Positions 55,019 to 63,694 are shown, counted from the first letter of the stretch. The stretch is DNA of 64,000 nucleotides from Brevirhabdus pacifica (GCF_002797755.1 NZ_PGFI01000011.1:1054001-1118000); one strand, 5' to 3'. Made by a program: numbers and translations. The notes: generated by a model from the letters alone, not told the origin.

Positions 55019-55780
55019 ATGCGACGACAGCACAAGGCGGCGGAATGCGTGTCGGAGGGGCGGTGGCCCCCGGTCCGGGGCCTTTTGCTGGACAAGGACG
55101 GCACGCTCTTCGATTTCGCCGCAAGCTGGAACGCCTGGACGGCCGGCATCATCACCGAGCTGGCAGAGGGCGATCCCGAACGCGTCGCGCGGATCGCCAA
55201 GGTGTTGGAATTCGACATGGCGGCCTGTTGCTTTTATCCCGAAAGCCCCGTCATCGCCGGCACGCTGGCCGAGATCGCCCAGTTGCTGGCCACGGTCATC
55301 CGCGAGCCGGACGCGGCCACACTTGAGACATTCCTGGAAAGACGCGCCGCGCGGGCCGAGATGGTGCCCGCCGTAGATCTGACCCACTTCTGCGCCGAGA
55401 TGGCGGGGCGGGGCATTGCGCTGGGCCTTGTGACCAACGACGGGGAAGGGGCGGCCCGCGCCCATCTGGAACGGGCGGGCGTCATCGGTGCCTTCGCCTT
55501 CGTTGCAGGTTACGACAGCGGCCACGGCGCCAAGCCGGAGGCGGGTCCGTTGCTGGCCGGCGCGCGGGCGCTGGGGCTGGCCCCCGAGGAAGTGGTGATG
55601 GTGGGCGACAGCCTGCACGATCTGGCGGCGGGGCAGGCGGCGGGTATGCGGCGGCTGGCGGTGCTGACCGGGCCCGCCCCGGCGCAGGAGCTGGCGCCAC
55701 ACGCCGAAGCCGTCCTGCGCGATATCGGTGAGATTGCCGCCTGGATCGATGCGCAGGAAGGCGGCGAAACCCCTCGTTAA
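55019..55780 (+). CDS. HAD-superfamily phosphatase
   Basis: A 253-residue hydrolase: motif I LLLDKDGTLFDF (Asp25 nucleophile, Asp27), motif II ALGLVTNDGEG, motif III Lys in GAKPEAGPL, motif IV VVMVGDSLHDLAAG. The cap lies between motifs I and II. It fits phosphoglycolate phosphatase-like enzymes but substrate is unproved. ATG at 55019 follows GGAGGCGGG; the open frame upstream is continuous but low-quality. It ends 42 bp before the H-NOX-like gene. Confidence 0.9.
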   Translation: MRRQHKAAECVSEGRWPPVRGLLLDKDGTLFDFAASWNAWTAGIITELAEGDPERVARIAKVLEFDMAACCFYPESPVIAGTLAEIAQLLATVIREPDAATLETFLERRAARAEMVPAVDLTHFCAEMAGRGIALGLVTNDGEGAARAHLERAGVIGAFAFVAGYDSGHGAKPEAGPLLAGARALGLAPEEVVMVGDSLHDLAAGQAAGMRRLAVLTGPAPAQELAPHAEAVLRDIGEIAAWIDAQEGGETPR

Positions 55781-55822
55781 CGGGGCAGGTCCTAGCATGC
55801 GTCCGGTAATGCGGGCGGAGGC

Positions 55823-56410
55823 ATGATGCATGGACTTGTCCCCTATTCGATCCAGTCCTTCGTGATCGACAGCTACGGCGCCGACGCCTGGGGGCGGATC
55901 GGGCGCGCCGCCGATCCCCGGTTCGGGCGGTTCGAGGCGATGCAAACCTACGACGATGCCGTGGTCGAGGGGGTGCTTGCCGCCGCCTGCCGGGAATTCA
56001 ACAAGCGGCGCAGCGACCTGCTGGAGGATCTTGGCACCTACCTGATCAGCAACCCGCGCCAGCGGATCACCCGCCGCCTGCTGAGGTTCAGCGGCGACAG
56101 TTTCGCCGATTTTCTTCTGTCGCTCGAGGATCTGAGCGACCGGGTTGCCCTCGCCATCCCCGAGCTTCGCCTGCCGGTAGTTATCGTGCGGCAGAAATCC
56201 TCCAGCTGTTTCGATCTGCGGGTCGAGCCGGGGATGCGCGGCTATGGGCTAGTGCTGATGGGGGTGCTGCGGGCGATGGCGGATGATTACGGCGCGCTGG
56301 TCCTGTCGGATTGCATCGAGGGGCCGGACGGTGCCGCCACATTGCGCCTGGAATTGCTGGATCCCCGTTTCGCCCGACCGCGGGATTTCGAGTTGAGCGA
56401 TCGGCCGTGA
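55823..56410 (+). CDS. H-NOX (HNOB) family protein lacking heme-binding residues
   Basis: A 195-residue protein that aligns without gaps, from recalled Nostoc H-NOX, over the helix-barrel core: MHGLVPYSIQSFVIDSYGAD, SGDSFADFLLSLEDLSDRVA and KSSSCFDLRVEPGMRGYGLV. In H-NOX, the helix pattern NLDNLH gives the proximal heme His; here the same position is Ser105 (LEDLS, codon AGC). The YxSxR heme-propionate motif is replaced by VEPGM (134-138). So heme binding through the usual site is improbable. It precedes, with GTGA overlap, an HNOBA-GGDEF gene. Its role may be apo-sensor or ligand-free adaptor. Start ATG at 55823; a second ATG is next. Confidence 0.88.
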   Translation: MMHGLVPYSIQSFVIDSYGADAWGRIGRAADPRFGRFEAMQTYDDAVVEGVLAAACREFNKRRSDLLEDLGTYLISNPRQRITRRLLRFSGDSFADFLLSLEDLSDRVALAIPELRLPVVIVRQKSSSCFDLRVEPGMRGYGLVLMGVLRAMADDYGALVLSDCIEGPDGAATLRLELLDPRFARPRDFELSDRP

Positions 56411-57507
56411 CGGGGGCGGCCGGAAACCAGGGCCGGATCGTCGCCCCCGGCCCTGACGCAGGGGGGGCCGTGTTGCCCGCCGACGGGACGCCCGCCGCCC
56501 TTGGGGCCGAGGCGCTGGATCTGGTTATGCCCATGCACCTGCGCATCGGGGCGGACGGGCTGGTGGTTTCCTGCGGCCCGACGCTGCGCAAGCTGCTGCA
56601 TCCGACGGATCCCCTGGGGCGGGCGTTTCATCAGGTGATCGACCTGCGCCGGTCGCGCCGCATCCGCAGCCCGGCGCGCCTGGCGGAACTGGCCGGCACC
56701 CGGCTTGCTGCCGTTCTGTGCGAACGACCGGGGGTCGACCTGCGCGGGACGGTGGTGCCGCTTGCGGGCGGCGGGCTTCTGGTGGACCTGGCGCTGGGGA
56801 TCGGGGCCGTTGCGGCGGTGGGAGAGCTGGACCTGACGGTCACCGATTTCTCCGCCACCGATCAGACCTCGGACATCCTTTACCTGGTCGAGGCGAACCG
56901 CGCCGTGACCGCGGCCTGGCAAAGGCTGAACCGCCGGTTGGAAGGCGACCGCCGTGCCGCCGAGACCCGAGCCGTGACCGACCCGCTGACCGGGTTGAAG
57001 AACCGCCGCGCCCTGCGCGATGCCCTGTCCCGGGTCACCGGGGAAGATCTGTCGAGGTCGGTGGCGCTGATGCAGATCGACCTGGACCATTTCAAGCGGG
57101 TCAACGACTCGCTGGGCCATGCCGCCGGCGACCGGGTGCTGGGGCGGGTGGCGCGGGTGCTGCGGGCCGAGACCCGCGCCTCGGACATGGCGGCACGGCT
57201 GGGCGGGGATGAGTTCACCCTGCTTCTGCGCGACAGCCCGCCCATCGAGCAGCTTCGCGTCATCGCCCGGCGCATCATCGCCGCGCTGGAACGACCAATG
57301 GAGTACGAGGGCAGACCTATAAGGATATCGGCCTCGGTCGGGATTGCGCTGTCGCTGCTTTACCCGGATCCCGACCCCGACCGGATGCTGGCCGATGCCG
57401 ACAAGGCCCTATACGCGGCCAAACGGGCGGGGCGGGGGCGGTTCCATATCTTCGACCCCGGGGTGGATGGTGAAGGGACGAAACACGGGAGGGAGGAGGA
57501 CGGCTAA
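56407..57507 (+). CDS. HNOBA-GGDEF diguanylate cyclase
   Basis: A 366-residue protein. Residues about 34-160 resemble the heme-NO-binding-associated (HNOBA) domain: LDLVMPMHLRIGADGLVVSC, GTVVPLAGGGLLVDLALG and TDFSATDQTSDILYLVEANR. A signalling coiled coil (about 160-190) leads to the GGDEF domain: DPLTGLKNRRALRD, LMQIDLDHFKRVNDSLGHAA, GGDEF at 266-270, and I-site RASD at 257-260. Active-site residues are intact, so c-di-GMP synthesis is expected. GTG start at 56407 overlaps the H-NOX-like stop, so the two are made together. HNOBA is the normal H-NOX partner domain. Confidence 0.9.
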   Translation: MTGAAGNQGRIVAPGPDAGGAVLPADGTPAALGAEALDLVMPMHLRIGADGLVVSCGPTLRKLLHPTDPLGRAFHQVIDLRRSRRIRSPARLAELAGTRLAAVLCERPGVDLRGTVVPLAGGGLLVDLALGIGAVAAVGELDLTVTDFSATDQTSDILYLVEANRAVTAAWQRLNRRLEGDRRAAETRAVTDPLTGLKNRRALRDALSRVTGEDLSRSVALMQIDLDHFKRVNDSLGHAAGDRVLGRVARVLRAETRASDMAARLGGDEFTLLLRDSPPIEQLRVIARRIIAALERPMEYEGRPIRISASVGIALSLLYPDPDPDRMLADADKALYAAKRAGRGRFHIFDPGVDGEGTKHGREEDG

Positions 57508-57512
57508 CCCGG

Positions 57513-58790
57513 TTAGGCCATCACATCCGTGCGCAGCACCGGAACGCCGGGCAGGTGCGGCGCGCCCTGCATCTCGTTGGCGACGATCACTAGATCCCAT
57601 TCGCCCGCCTCGGCCTCGGCCCGGTCGATCATCAGCGCGTCGATCCGGGGCAGGGCGGCGTAGAGGAAGCCGAGGTTGTGCCCGACCAGTTTCGTGGGCG
57701 AAACATGGGGATCGTAGACCCGCAGGAGATGCCCGGCATTGGCCAGCTTTCGCAGCAGGTCGATATGGGGGCTTTCGCGCAGATCGTCGGTGCCGGGCTT
57801 GAAGGCCAGGCCCAGCATCAGCACCCGCGCGCCTTTCCCGAGGCTGCGGATCGCGCATTCGAACTGGTGGTTCTTGTGGGCGTCGTTCGAGCGCAGGAGG
57901 CTGTCGACCAGATGGGTGTGGGCGCCCACGTCGGCCGCGATATGCTGGAGCGCGCGTACGTCCTTGGGCAGGCAGGAGCCCCCGAAGGCGCCCCCCGGCC
58001 GGGTGTAATGGGCCGATATGTTCAGCTTGGTGTCCGAGACGAAGATCCGGTGGACATCGGCGGCGGGGATGGAAAGCCGCTCGCAGATGCGCCCGATCTC
58101 GTTGGCGAAGGCGACCTTGACCGCATGCCACGAGTTGTCGACGAACTTCGTCAGCTCCGCCACCTCGTAGAAGGTGTTGAAGGCGGGGGCGTCCATCTCT
58201 TCGTTGAGCGTGTCGAGCAGGGCGCAACCCCCGCCATCGGCGGTCCCGACCACGACCTTGGGCGGGTGGAAATAATCCTCGATGGCACTGCCTTCACGCA
58301 GGAACTCGGGGTTGTAGACGACGCGGGCATGATCCTCCCATCCGGGGCCGAGGTGGGCGCGCAGGATAGGGATGATGAGGCCCCGCACCGACCCCGGACG
58401 CATGGTCGAGCGGTAGACCAGGGTCAGGGGCGCGCCGTCATGCGGCGCGGCCTGGCGCGCAAGCTGGGCGGCGATCTGGCGGGTGACCTCGGCCACGAAA
58501 CGCATGTCATGGGCACCGTCGGCGCCGCTGGGCGTGCCGACGCAGACCAAGGCCATCTGGGCGCGTGGAATCGCCTCGGCAGGGTCGGCGGTTGCGCGCA
58601 GCCGTCCCGCCGCGACCGAGGGGGCCATGAGATCGGCAAGGCCGGGTTCGTGGAAGGGCGCGCGGCCGGCATTGACGTCGGCGACCTTGGTGCGGCTGAC
58701 ATCGACGCCGACAACCTCGTGCCCCTGGCTTGCGATGCAGCAGGCAGCGGTAAAGCCTACATAGCCCAGTCCGAATACAGCAACTCTCAC
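57513..58790 (-). CDS. UDP-glucose/GDP-mannose dehydrogenase family protein
   Basis: A 425-residue NAD-dependent nucleotide-sugar 4-electron dehydrogenase: VRVAVFGLGYVGFTAACCIA (GxGxxG), VVGVDVSRTKVADVNAG, TLVYRSTMRPGSVRGLIIP, VVYNPEFLREGSAIEDYFHP, active-site Cys in GGSCLPKDVRAL. GGSCLPKDVRAL is also found in AlgD, so a GDP-mannose or UDP-glucose uronate product for polysaccharide is likely. GTG at 58790 has GGAGG seven bases away. It diverges from the head-spike genes. Confidence 0.9.
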   Translation of the reverse strand: MRVAVFGLGYVGFTAACCIASQGHEVVGVDVSRTKVADVNAGRAPFHEPGLADLMAPSVAAGRLRATADPAEAIPRAQMALVCVGTPSGADGAHDMRFVAEVTRQIAAQLARQAAPHDGAPLTLVYRSTMRPGSVRGLIIPILRAHLGPGWEDHARVVYNPEFLREGSAIEDYFHPPKVVVGTADGGGCALLDTLNEEMDAPAFNTFYEVAELTKFVDNSWHAVKVAFANEIGRICERLSIPAADVHRIFVSDTKLNISAHYTRPGGAFGGSCLPKDVRALQHIAADVGAHTHLVDSLLRSNDAHKNHQFECAIRSLGKGARVLMLGLAFKPGTDDLRESPHIDLLRKLANAGHLLRVYDPHVSPTKLVGHNLGFLYAALPRIDALMIDRAEAEAGEWDLVIVANEMQGAPHLPGVPVLRTDVMA

Positions 58791-58978
58791 GCCAGCGCCT
58801 CCGCCCATCACCCGCATTGCCGCCAGAGTTTCCCAAATTGGCAAACGAAGTCTTAATCGCGCCGGTCGCAGCATCCGGTCGTTGCTGCAACGGCGCGCGC
58901 GGCGTGCGCCGGTTTGACCGGCTGGCAAGCAATCGGTGCGACATGGTCGGATTTCCGTACCTATCGCAGGAGGCCATG

Positions 58979-59242
58979 ATGCCCGACCGCTACAGCTCGA
59001 CTTTCGCAAACCTAAGCAGCCCTGCCATCGACGCGTTCGCGATCACCCCCGACGATGCCACCGACCTGCCCGAGATCACCCGCGCCCTTTATATCGGGAT
59101 CGGCGGGGACCTGTCGGTGGTCACGAAAGAGGGGGGAAGTGTGACCCTGGTCAACCTGCTGGCCGGGACGGTTCTGCCGATCCGGGTGCGGGCGGTGCGC
59201 GCGACCGGCTCGACCGCGCAGTCGGTCGTGGGGCTGGTATGA
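58979..59242 (+). CDS. ghsA: GTA head-spike base protein (Rcc01079 family, GhsA-like)
   Basis: An 87-residue protein: MPDRYSSTFANLSSPAIDAF, AITPDDATDLPEITRALYIG, IGGDLSVVTKEGGSVTLVNL, LAGTVLPIRVRAVRATG. It matches the spike base protein family typified by rcc01079 of Rhodobacter capsulatus, which carries head spikes on the gene transfer agent RcGTA that bind the capsule. The beta-rich sequence with ITRALYIG fits virion spike-base proteins. GCAGGAGG precedes two tandem ATGs; the second has the better spacing. It overlaps the next gene by four bases. Confidence 0.8.
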   Translation: MPDRYSSTFANLSSPAIDAFAITPDDATDLPEITRALYIGIGGDLSVVTKEGGSVTLVNLLAGTVLPIRVRAVRATGSTAQSVVGLV

Positions 59243-60186
59243 GGATCGGGCCCTCGACCGGGCTGGCGCCCGTCACCTCCGGCCCGGGCGGCGGGGCGTT
59301 CCGCCTCGAACTGGACTTCATCCGGGGCGAGGCGCGGCAGGAGGGGGTGGTGCAGCGTCTGGACGATATCGTCCAGACGGTCCGCGCGACGCCGGGGCGG
59401 CTGTTCGACGGTCGGGCCTTCGGCCCCGGCGAGATGCGGCGTGGCCCCAGGGGCATGCTGATCGAGGAGGGGCGAGACAATCTGGTGGCCGACGCCTTCG
59501 CGCCCGCCGACCAGGTGATCGCCGTGGCGGCGGCGCCCCACGTGCTGTCGGTAGGGCCCGGGGGCGGCGCGACCATCTCGGGGGCGGCCAGCGGCAGCGC
59601 CACGCCGGGGGCGCCGCTGGCCTTTACCCCGGCGGCCGCGGGCGACCTGTCGCTCAGCATCACCGGCACTCCCGACTGGGTGCAAATCGAGCCTGGCGCC
59701 TTCGCAACCTCTCCCATCGAAACGCCAGCGGGGGCCGGGGGCGCGCGGGCGGGTGACGTGATCAGCCTTCCGGACACCTCATGGCTGGACCCCTCGGCCT
59801 GTAAGCTCGAGGTGGAGTGGGAACAGCTTCAGCCGGGCGGCCTGGCCGAAAACGGGGTCGCCACGCTGATCCGCTGGACGGGCGCGCTGGGCTATTCGCG
59901 CCTGCGTGCCGGCAGCGTCAGTTTTGCCCAGATCCGGGGGGCGGGCGGTGGGCTGGCGGTCAACGCGGGCGCGGGGCAGGCGACCCCCGCGGGCATCCAC
60001 CGCCTGAGCTGGGAGGCGGCGGGCGCCGCCCACCAGGTCGCCTGGTCCGAGGGGCTGTCGACAGCCGCCGGTAGCAGCAGCGTTACCTCCGAACCGGCGG
60101 CGACGGGGATCGATGCGTTGACCCTTGGCAGCAACGGCGGCGCCGAGTTCCTCAACGGATGGCTGCGCCGGATCACGGTCCTCTGA
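59239..60186 (+). CDS. ghsB: GTA head-spike fibre protein (GhsB-like)
   Basis: A 315-residue protein, no signal peptide. DDIVQTVRATPGRLFDGRAF, RGPRGMLIEEGRDNLV, SITGTPDWVQIEPGAFATSP and a beta-rich C-terminal domain (VSFAQIRGAGGGLAVNAGAG, WLRRITVL at the end) fit the distal receptor-binding spike encoded after rcc01079. The C-terminus looks like a jelly-roll/lectin fold, typical of carbohydrate-binding virion proteins. Coupled to ghsA by ATGA overlap. Its own binding target may be the polysaccharide made by neighbouring genes. No other GTA structural gene is in the window. Confidence 0.72.
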   Translation: MRIGPSTGLAPVTSGPGGGAFRLELDFIRGEARQEGVVQRLDDIVQTVRATPGRLFDGRAFGPGEMRRGPRGMLIEEGRDNLVADAFAPADQVIAVAAAPHVLSVGPGGGATISGAASGSATPGAPLAFTPAAAGDLSLSITGTPDWVQIEPGAFATSPIETPAGAGGARAGDVISLPDTSWLDPSACKLEVEWEQLQPGGLAENGVATLIRWTGALGYSRLRAGSVSFAQIRGAGGGLAVNAGAGQATPAGIHRLSWEAAGAAHQVAWSEGLSTAAGSSSVTSEPAATGIDALTLGSNGGAEFLNGWLRRITVL

Positions 60187-60199
60187 GCGCGGGGGCGGC

Positions 60200-62167
60200 T
60201 CAGACCGGTCTGAAGCGGCAAAGGATCCCCCGGCCCGCGAATTCCGCCGCGGGCCGGCGCAGGCGGATGGCCACGGTTTGCCGCAGCGTGCCGAAGGCGG
60301 GGGAATAGGGGGCGGATCCTGTCGCAAGGGGAACCGACTGATCCCCCAGCGTGGCCGAGACGGTTGTGAGGGCGCCGCCCGCACCTGACAGCAATAACCC
60401 GGTGGCGACCCGCTCGACCGTCAGGTCGGGATGCAGCAGGAAGGTCAGTTCGGCGTCGGGAAGGGGGGGCAGTGGCCCGGCTCGACGCGGCACCAACCAG
60501 TCGCGAAGCGCAAAGCCACCGTCGGCCACCTGTGTCAGCCGGCGGTGGTGCCAGACGCCGTGCCGGCGCAGGTAGCCATCATGCCGGGCGTGGATGCCAT
60601 CGCGGCTTGGCAGCCGCTCGGCCCGGGCCTTTCGGGACCAGTTGAAGGGCCCCGCGATCCGGCTTTGATCCTGCCCCCCGAGGGTCAGCGTGTTATGCAC
60701 CGCCGTGCCGCGCAACCGGTTCCGCATGGCGCCGCCCGAATGGTAAAGATAGGTGCCCGCATCGACCAGAACGGGCCGCCCGCCCAGGTGCCACCAGACC
60801 GACAGCGCGTCGGCGTGACCGTGGGCGGCGATCGACAGGTAGCCCAGCGGCCCATGATCCATCACCACCAGGCTTTCGGTTTCCCCAGCCCCCGCGCGCA
60901 GCACGCTATAGCCACCCTTATCGAAATGGCTCAGCCCGGCTGTCGTGGGTGAGGCGGGGGGAGCGACTGATGGTGCTTCGCCGCCCAGCCAAAGCTGGCG
61001 CAGGTGCGGGCGGCGGAGGGGTGGAGCAAGCCCGGGCAGGGCGAGGTTGTCCGACAGCGCCTCGAGGACGCGGGCAGGATAGTCGGCCTCTCGCGCAGGT
61101 CCCGAAAGGAAGACCCGCCCCTCGTCATCGTCGCCGATGCGCGGCACGACACCCCGGCAATCCATGATGCAGCGCAGGTGCCGCCCGGAGGCCGCCAATC
61201 GGTCAAGGGCTTCGGGTGGCAGGCTATCGCCCTGGCCCCGGGCCAGGTTCTGGACCAGCAGCAACCATTCGAGGGTAAAGGCGGTGTAGCTTGGTGACTG
61301 CTCGGCACCGACCCCGTCGGGATGGATCTGGCGCAGGGCCTCGGCGCCCAGCTCTGCCAAGGCGCGGCTGGCGATGTCGCCGCCGGGGTCCAGCCCCGGC
61401 ACCTGTCGGCCCAGCACGTAGAGCGCGCCCAGCTCGGCGATGCGGTGATTGTTGGCCGAGGAGAAGCGCGAGGGGTATCTGCGCAGCCAGGCGAAATGAG
61501 CGCCGAGGCTGCGGCGCAGCCCGCGCGCCAAGCCCTCCGGCAATTGCCCCAGAAGGCCCGCCGCCGCCAGCATGTTGACCGACCGCAGCGCGATCTCGAT
61601 CCCCGAGCACCAGTTGATTCCCTGCCACGGCGGGTTCCTCCTCAGCCAGCTTTCCAGCAGGTCGAGGCAGAGGGCCCGATCCTGTTCCCGCCCCTCGGCC
61701 CGCCACAGGGCGGCCATGACAGGAACAAGCTGAAGCCGATTGATTTCCCATACGTATTTGACATCCCCCATGTCCGTCCTGTGGCGGTAGGGGATGTCGA
61801 AACAGAAGCGGTCCGCCTCCCACTCTTCGCCTGTCACGGGATCCAGGTGCCACAGGCGATCGGGGGGCACAACGGGCCAGTCCTGGCCCAGGAAGTGCCA
61901 GCCTTCTTGGCGGATGCGATCGACCTCCGCCCGCCATTCGGTGCGGCAGCGGTCGGCGATCCGGTCGAAGGCCGCGGGCTCCACGGGAAGCCCGAAAGAT
62001 GCGTCGGGGCCCGCCAAGTCTGGCGGCAATCCCGCCGGGCGTCCGCGCCTGCGGAACCCGGCCCGGTCGCGGCCGCTTCGGGCGCTTTCGGCGATGCGGT
62101 GGGCGATTTCGGGCGCGGACATCCCCGCCGCCCGCCGAAGCATCCATTGCAGTGATGCCTTGTCCAT
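60200..62167 (-). CDS. Heparinase II/III-like polysaccharide lyase
   Basis: A 655-residue protein with an N-terminal alpha/alpha toroid (LQWMLRRAAGMSAPEIAHRI, INWCSGIEIALRSVNMLAAA, FSSANNHRIAELGALYVLGR with the conserved Asn-Asn-His) and a C-terminal beta-sandwich (HGHADALSVWWHLGGRPVLV, DAGTYLYHSG, LRGTAVHNTLTLGG). This is the heparinase II/III family, frequent in exopolysaccharide clusters of alphaproteobacteria. No signal peptide is visible, so it may act in the cytoplasm or be exported by another route. Convergent with ghsB, 13 bp apart; divergent from the GT4 gene. Confidence 0.88.
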   Translation of the reverse strand: MDKASLQWMLRRAAGMSAPEIAHRIAESARSGRDRAGFRRRGRPAGLPPDLAGPDASFGLPVEPAAFDRIADRCRTEWRAEVDRIRQEGWHFLGQDWPVVPPDRLWHLDPVTGEEWEADRFCFDIPYRHRTDMGDVKYVWEINRLQLVPVMAALWRAEGREQDRALCLDLLESWLRRNPPWQGINWCSGIEIALRSVNMLAAAGLLGQLPEGLARGLRRSLGAHFAWLRRYPSRFSSANNHRIAELGALYVLGRQVPGLDPGGDIASRALAELGAEALRQIHPDGVGAEQSPSYTAFTLEWLLLVQNLARGQGDSLPPEALDRLAASGRHLRCIMDCRGVVPRIGDDDEGRVFLSGPAREADYPARVLEALSDNLALPGLAPPLRRPHLRQLWLGGEAPSVAPPASPTTAGLSHFDKGGYSVLRAGAGETESLVVMDHGPLGYLSIAAHGHADALSVWWHLGGRPVLVDAGTYLYHSGGAMRNRLRGTAVHNTLTLGGQDQSRIAGPFNWSRKARAERLPSRDGIHARHDGYLRRHGVWHHRRLTQVADGGFALRDWLVPRRAGPLPPLPDAELTFLLHPDLTVERVATGLLLSGAGGALTTVSATLGDQSVPLATGSAPYSPAFGTLRQTVAIRLRRPAAEFAGRGILCRFRPV

Positions 62168-62294
62168 CGAGCCCCCCTTTGCCGCCGCCCCGTCGATCTG
62201 GCCAAAGCTTGGTTAGCAAATCCTGAATTTGGAAATTTTTAAGATTTGCGGGGCGTAAGATCGCTGGCCTGAATACGCGCGGAGGTTGAGTGAT

Positions 62295-62348
62295 ATGTCA
62301 AAAGTCCCACTTCATGATATTGATTTTGATAAGGTTTATTCGGAATGA
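62295..62348 (+). CDS. 17-codon ORF coupled to the glycosyltransferase gene
   Basis: A small frame MSKVPLHDIDFDKVYSE, with GGAGG at 62281-62285 nine bases before its ATG. Its stop TGA (62346-62348) overlaps the ATG of the GT4 gene (62345-62347). It is AT-rich against GC-rich neighbours. The arrangement looks like a leader peptide controlling the GT by coupled translation, or a mini-protein. No amino-acid run suggests attenuation. Confidence 0.45.
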   Translation: MSKVPLHDIDFDKVYSE

Positions 62349-63694
62349 GCGCGGAGCGTCCCCGCGCGGGGATGAAGGCCGGCCAAGGGCGCGACATGCT
62401 GCTCGATCCCGATCCGCAGGCCCATTCCAGCGGCGCGCAGCGTGCCCTTGCCCTGCCGGAAACCGGCATCCCCGATCCTTTCGCCCCGGTGTCAACGCCG
62501 GGGTTTCTGGCTGGCCGCGGGGTGCTCATCATCGTCGAGAACCTGCCCGTTCCCTTCGACCGCCGAGTCTGGCAGGAGGCGCTGGCCCTGCGCGACGGTG
62601 GGGCGGAGGTTTCGGTCATCTGCCCTGCCGGGGATGGCGCGCCCGCCGGCGAGCATCTGGTAGAGGGGATCCATATTCATCGCCACCCGCTGCCGCCCGA
62701 TGCCCGGGGCGCGGCGGGTTACCTGCGCGAATACGCGGCCGCCCTGTGGCAGCAGTCGCGCCTTGCCTGGCGGATCTGGCGGCGGCGCCGCTTTGACGTG
62801 ATCCACGGCTGCAACCCGCCCGACCTGATCTTCCTGGTGGCGCTTCAGTTCCGGCTGGCAGGCTGTCGTTTCGTCTTCGATCACCACGACATATCACCTG
62901 AGCTTTTCGAAGCAAAATTCGGAAAACGTGGGGTTTTATGGTGGCTCTTACGCGGGGTTGAACGGCTGACCTTCGCGGTGGCCGATGTCTCCATCGCGAC
63001 CAACGAAAGCTATCGCAAGATCGCCTGCGGGCGCGGCGCGATGGCGCCCGAGAGGGTGTTCGTGGTGCGCTCCGGTCCCGACCAAGGGCGACTGCGCCGG
63101 GTTCCGGCCAACCCCCGCTGGAAGTCAGGCCGGCGTTTCCTGGTGGGCTATGTCGGGGTGATGGGCGCGCAGGAGGGGATCGACCTTTTGCTGCGCAGCG
63201 CCGAGATCCTGTGCCGCGAGCGGGGCCGGCGCGACCTGCAATTCGTGCTGGTGGGCGGCGGGCCGGAGCTTGAGGCCCTTCGCGCCCTCAGCCGCCGAAT
63301 GGGGCTGGAGGATGTGGTGAGCTTTCCCGGACGGCTGCCCGATGCGGATCTGTTCGAGATGCTGTCGACGGCGGACATCTGCGTGAACCCCGACCGGGTC
63401 ACGCCGATGAACGATCTGTCGACCATGAACAAGATCCTGGAGTACATGGTCTTCGCCAAGCCCATCGTGCAGTTCGACGTGACCGAAGGGCGGGTCTCGG
63501 CGGGGCCGGCCTCCCTCTACGCCCGCGCCAACGACCCCGAGGATTTCGCCGACCGGATCGAGGCGTTGCTGGCCGATCCCGAGATGCGCCATGTCATGGG
63601 CCAAGCCGGGCTGAAGCGCCTGCGCGAAGGGCTTTGCTGGCCGCAGCAGGTGCCGGCCCTGCATGCCGCCTATCGCCGGGTGCTGGGGTTGTGA
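62345..63694 (+). CDS. GT4-family glycosyltransferase
   Basis: A 449-residue GT-B enzyme: GVLIIVENLPVPFDRRVWQE, RRFDVIHGCNPPDLIFLVAL, CRFVFDHHDISPELFEAKFG, then the donor domain (RRFLVGYVGVMGAQEGIDLL, LVGGGPELEALRALSRRMGL, STMNKILEYMVFAKPIVQFD). The last segment carries the ExxxxG/A-type catalytic Glu of family GT4. The N-terminal 50 residues are variable. A short patch around residue 185-205 uses codons (ATA, GCA, AAA, TTA) unlike the rest of the gene. It should add a sugar to a lipid-linked polysaccharide. The start overlaps the 17-codon ORF; the stop overlaps the next gene (GTGA). Confidence 0.9.
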   Translation: MSAERPRAGMKAGQGRDMLLDPDPQAHSSGAQRALALPETGIPDPFAPVSTPGFLAGRGVLIIVENLPVPFDRRVWQEALALRDGGAEVSVICPAGDGAPAGEHLVEGIHIHRHPLPPDARGAAGYLREYAAALWQQSRLAWRIWRRRRFDVIHGCNPPDLIFLVALQFRLAGCRFVFDHHDISPELFEAKFGKRGVLWWLLRGVERLTFAVADVSIATNESYRKIACGRGAMAPERVFVVRSGPDQGRLRRVPANPRWKSGRRFLVGYVGVMGAQEGIDLLLRSAEILCRERGRRDLQFVLVGGGPELEALRALSRRMGLEDVVSFPGRLPDADLFEMLSTADICVNPDRVTPMNDLSTMNKILEYMVFAKPIVQFDVTEGRVSAGPASLYARANDPEDFADRIEALLADPEMRHVMGQAGLKRLREGLCWPQQVPALHAAYRRVLGL

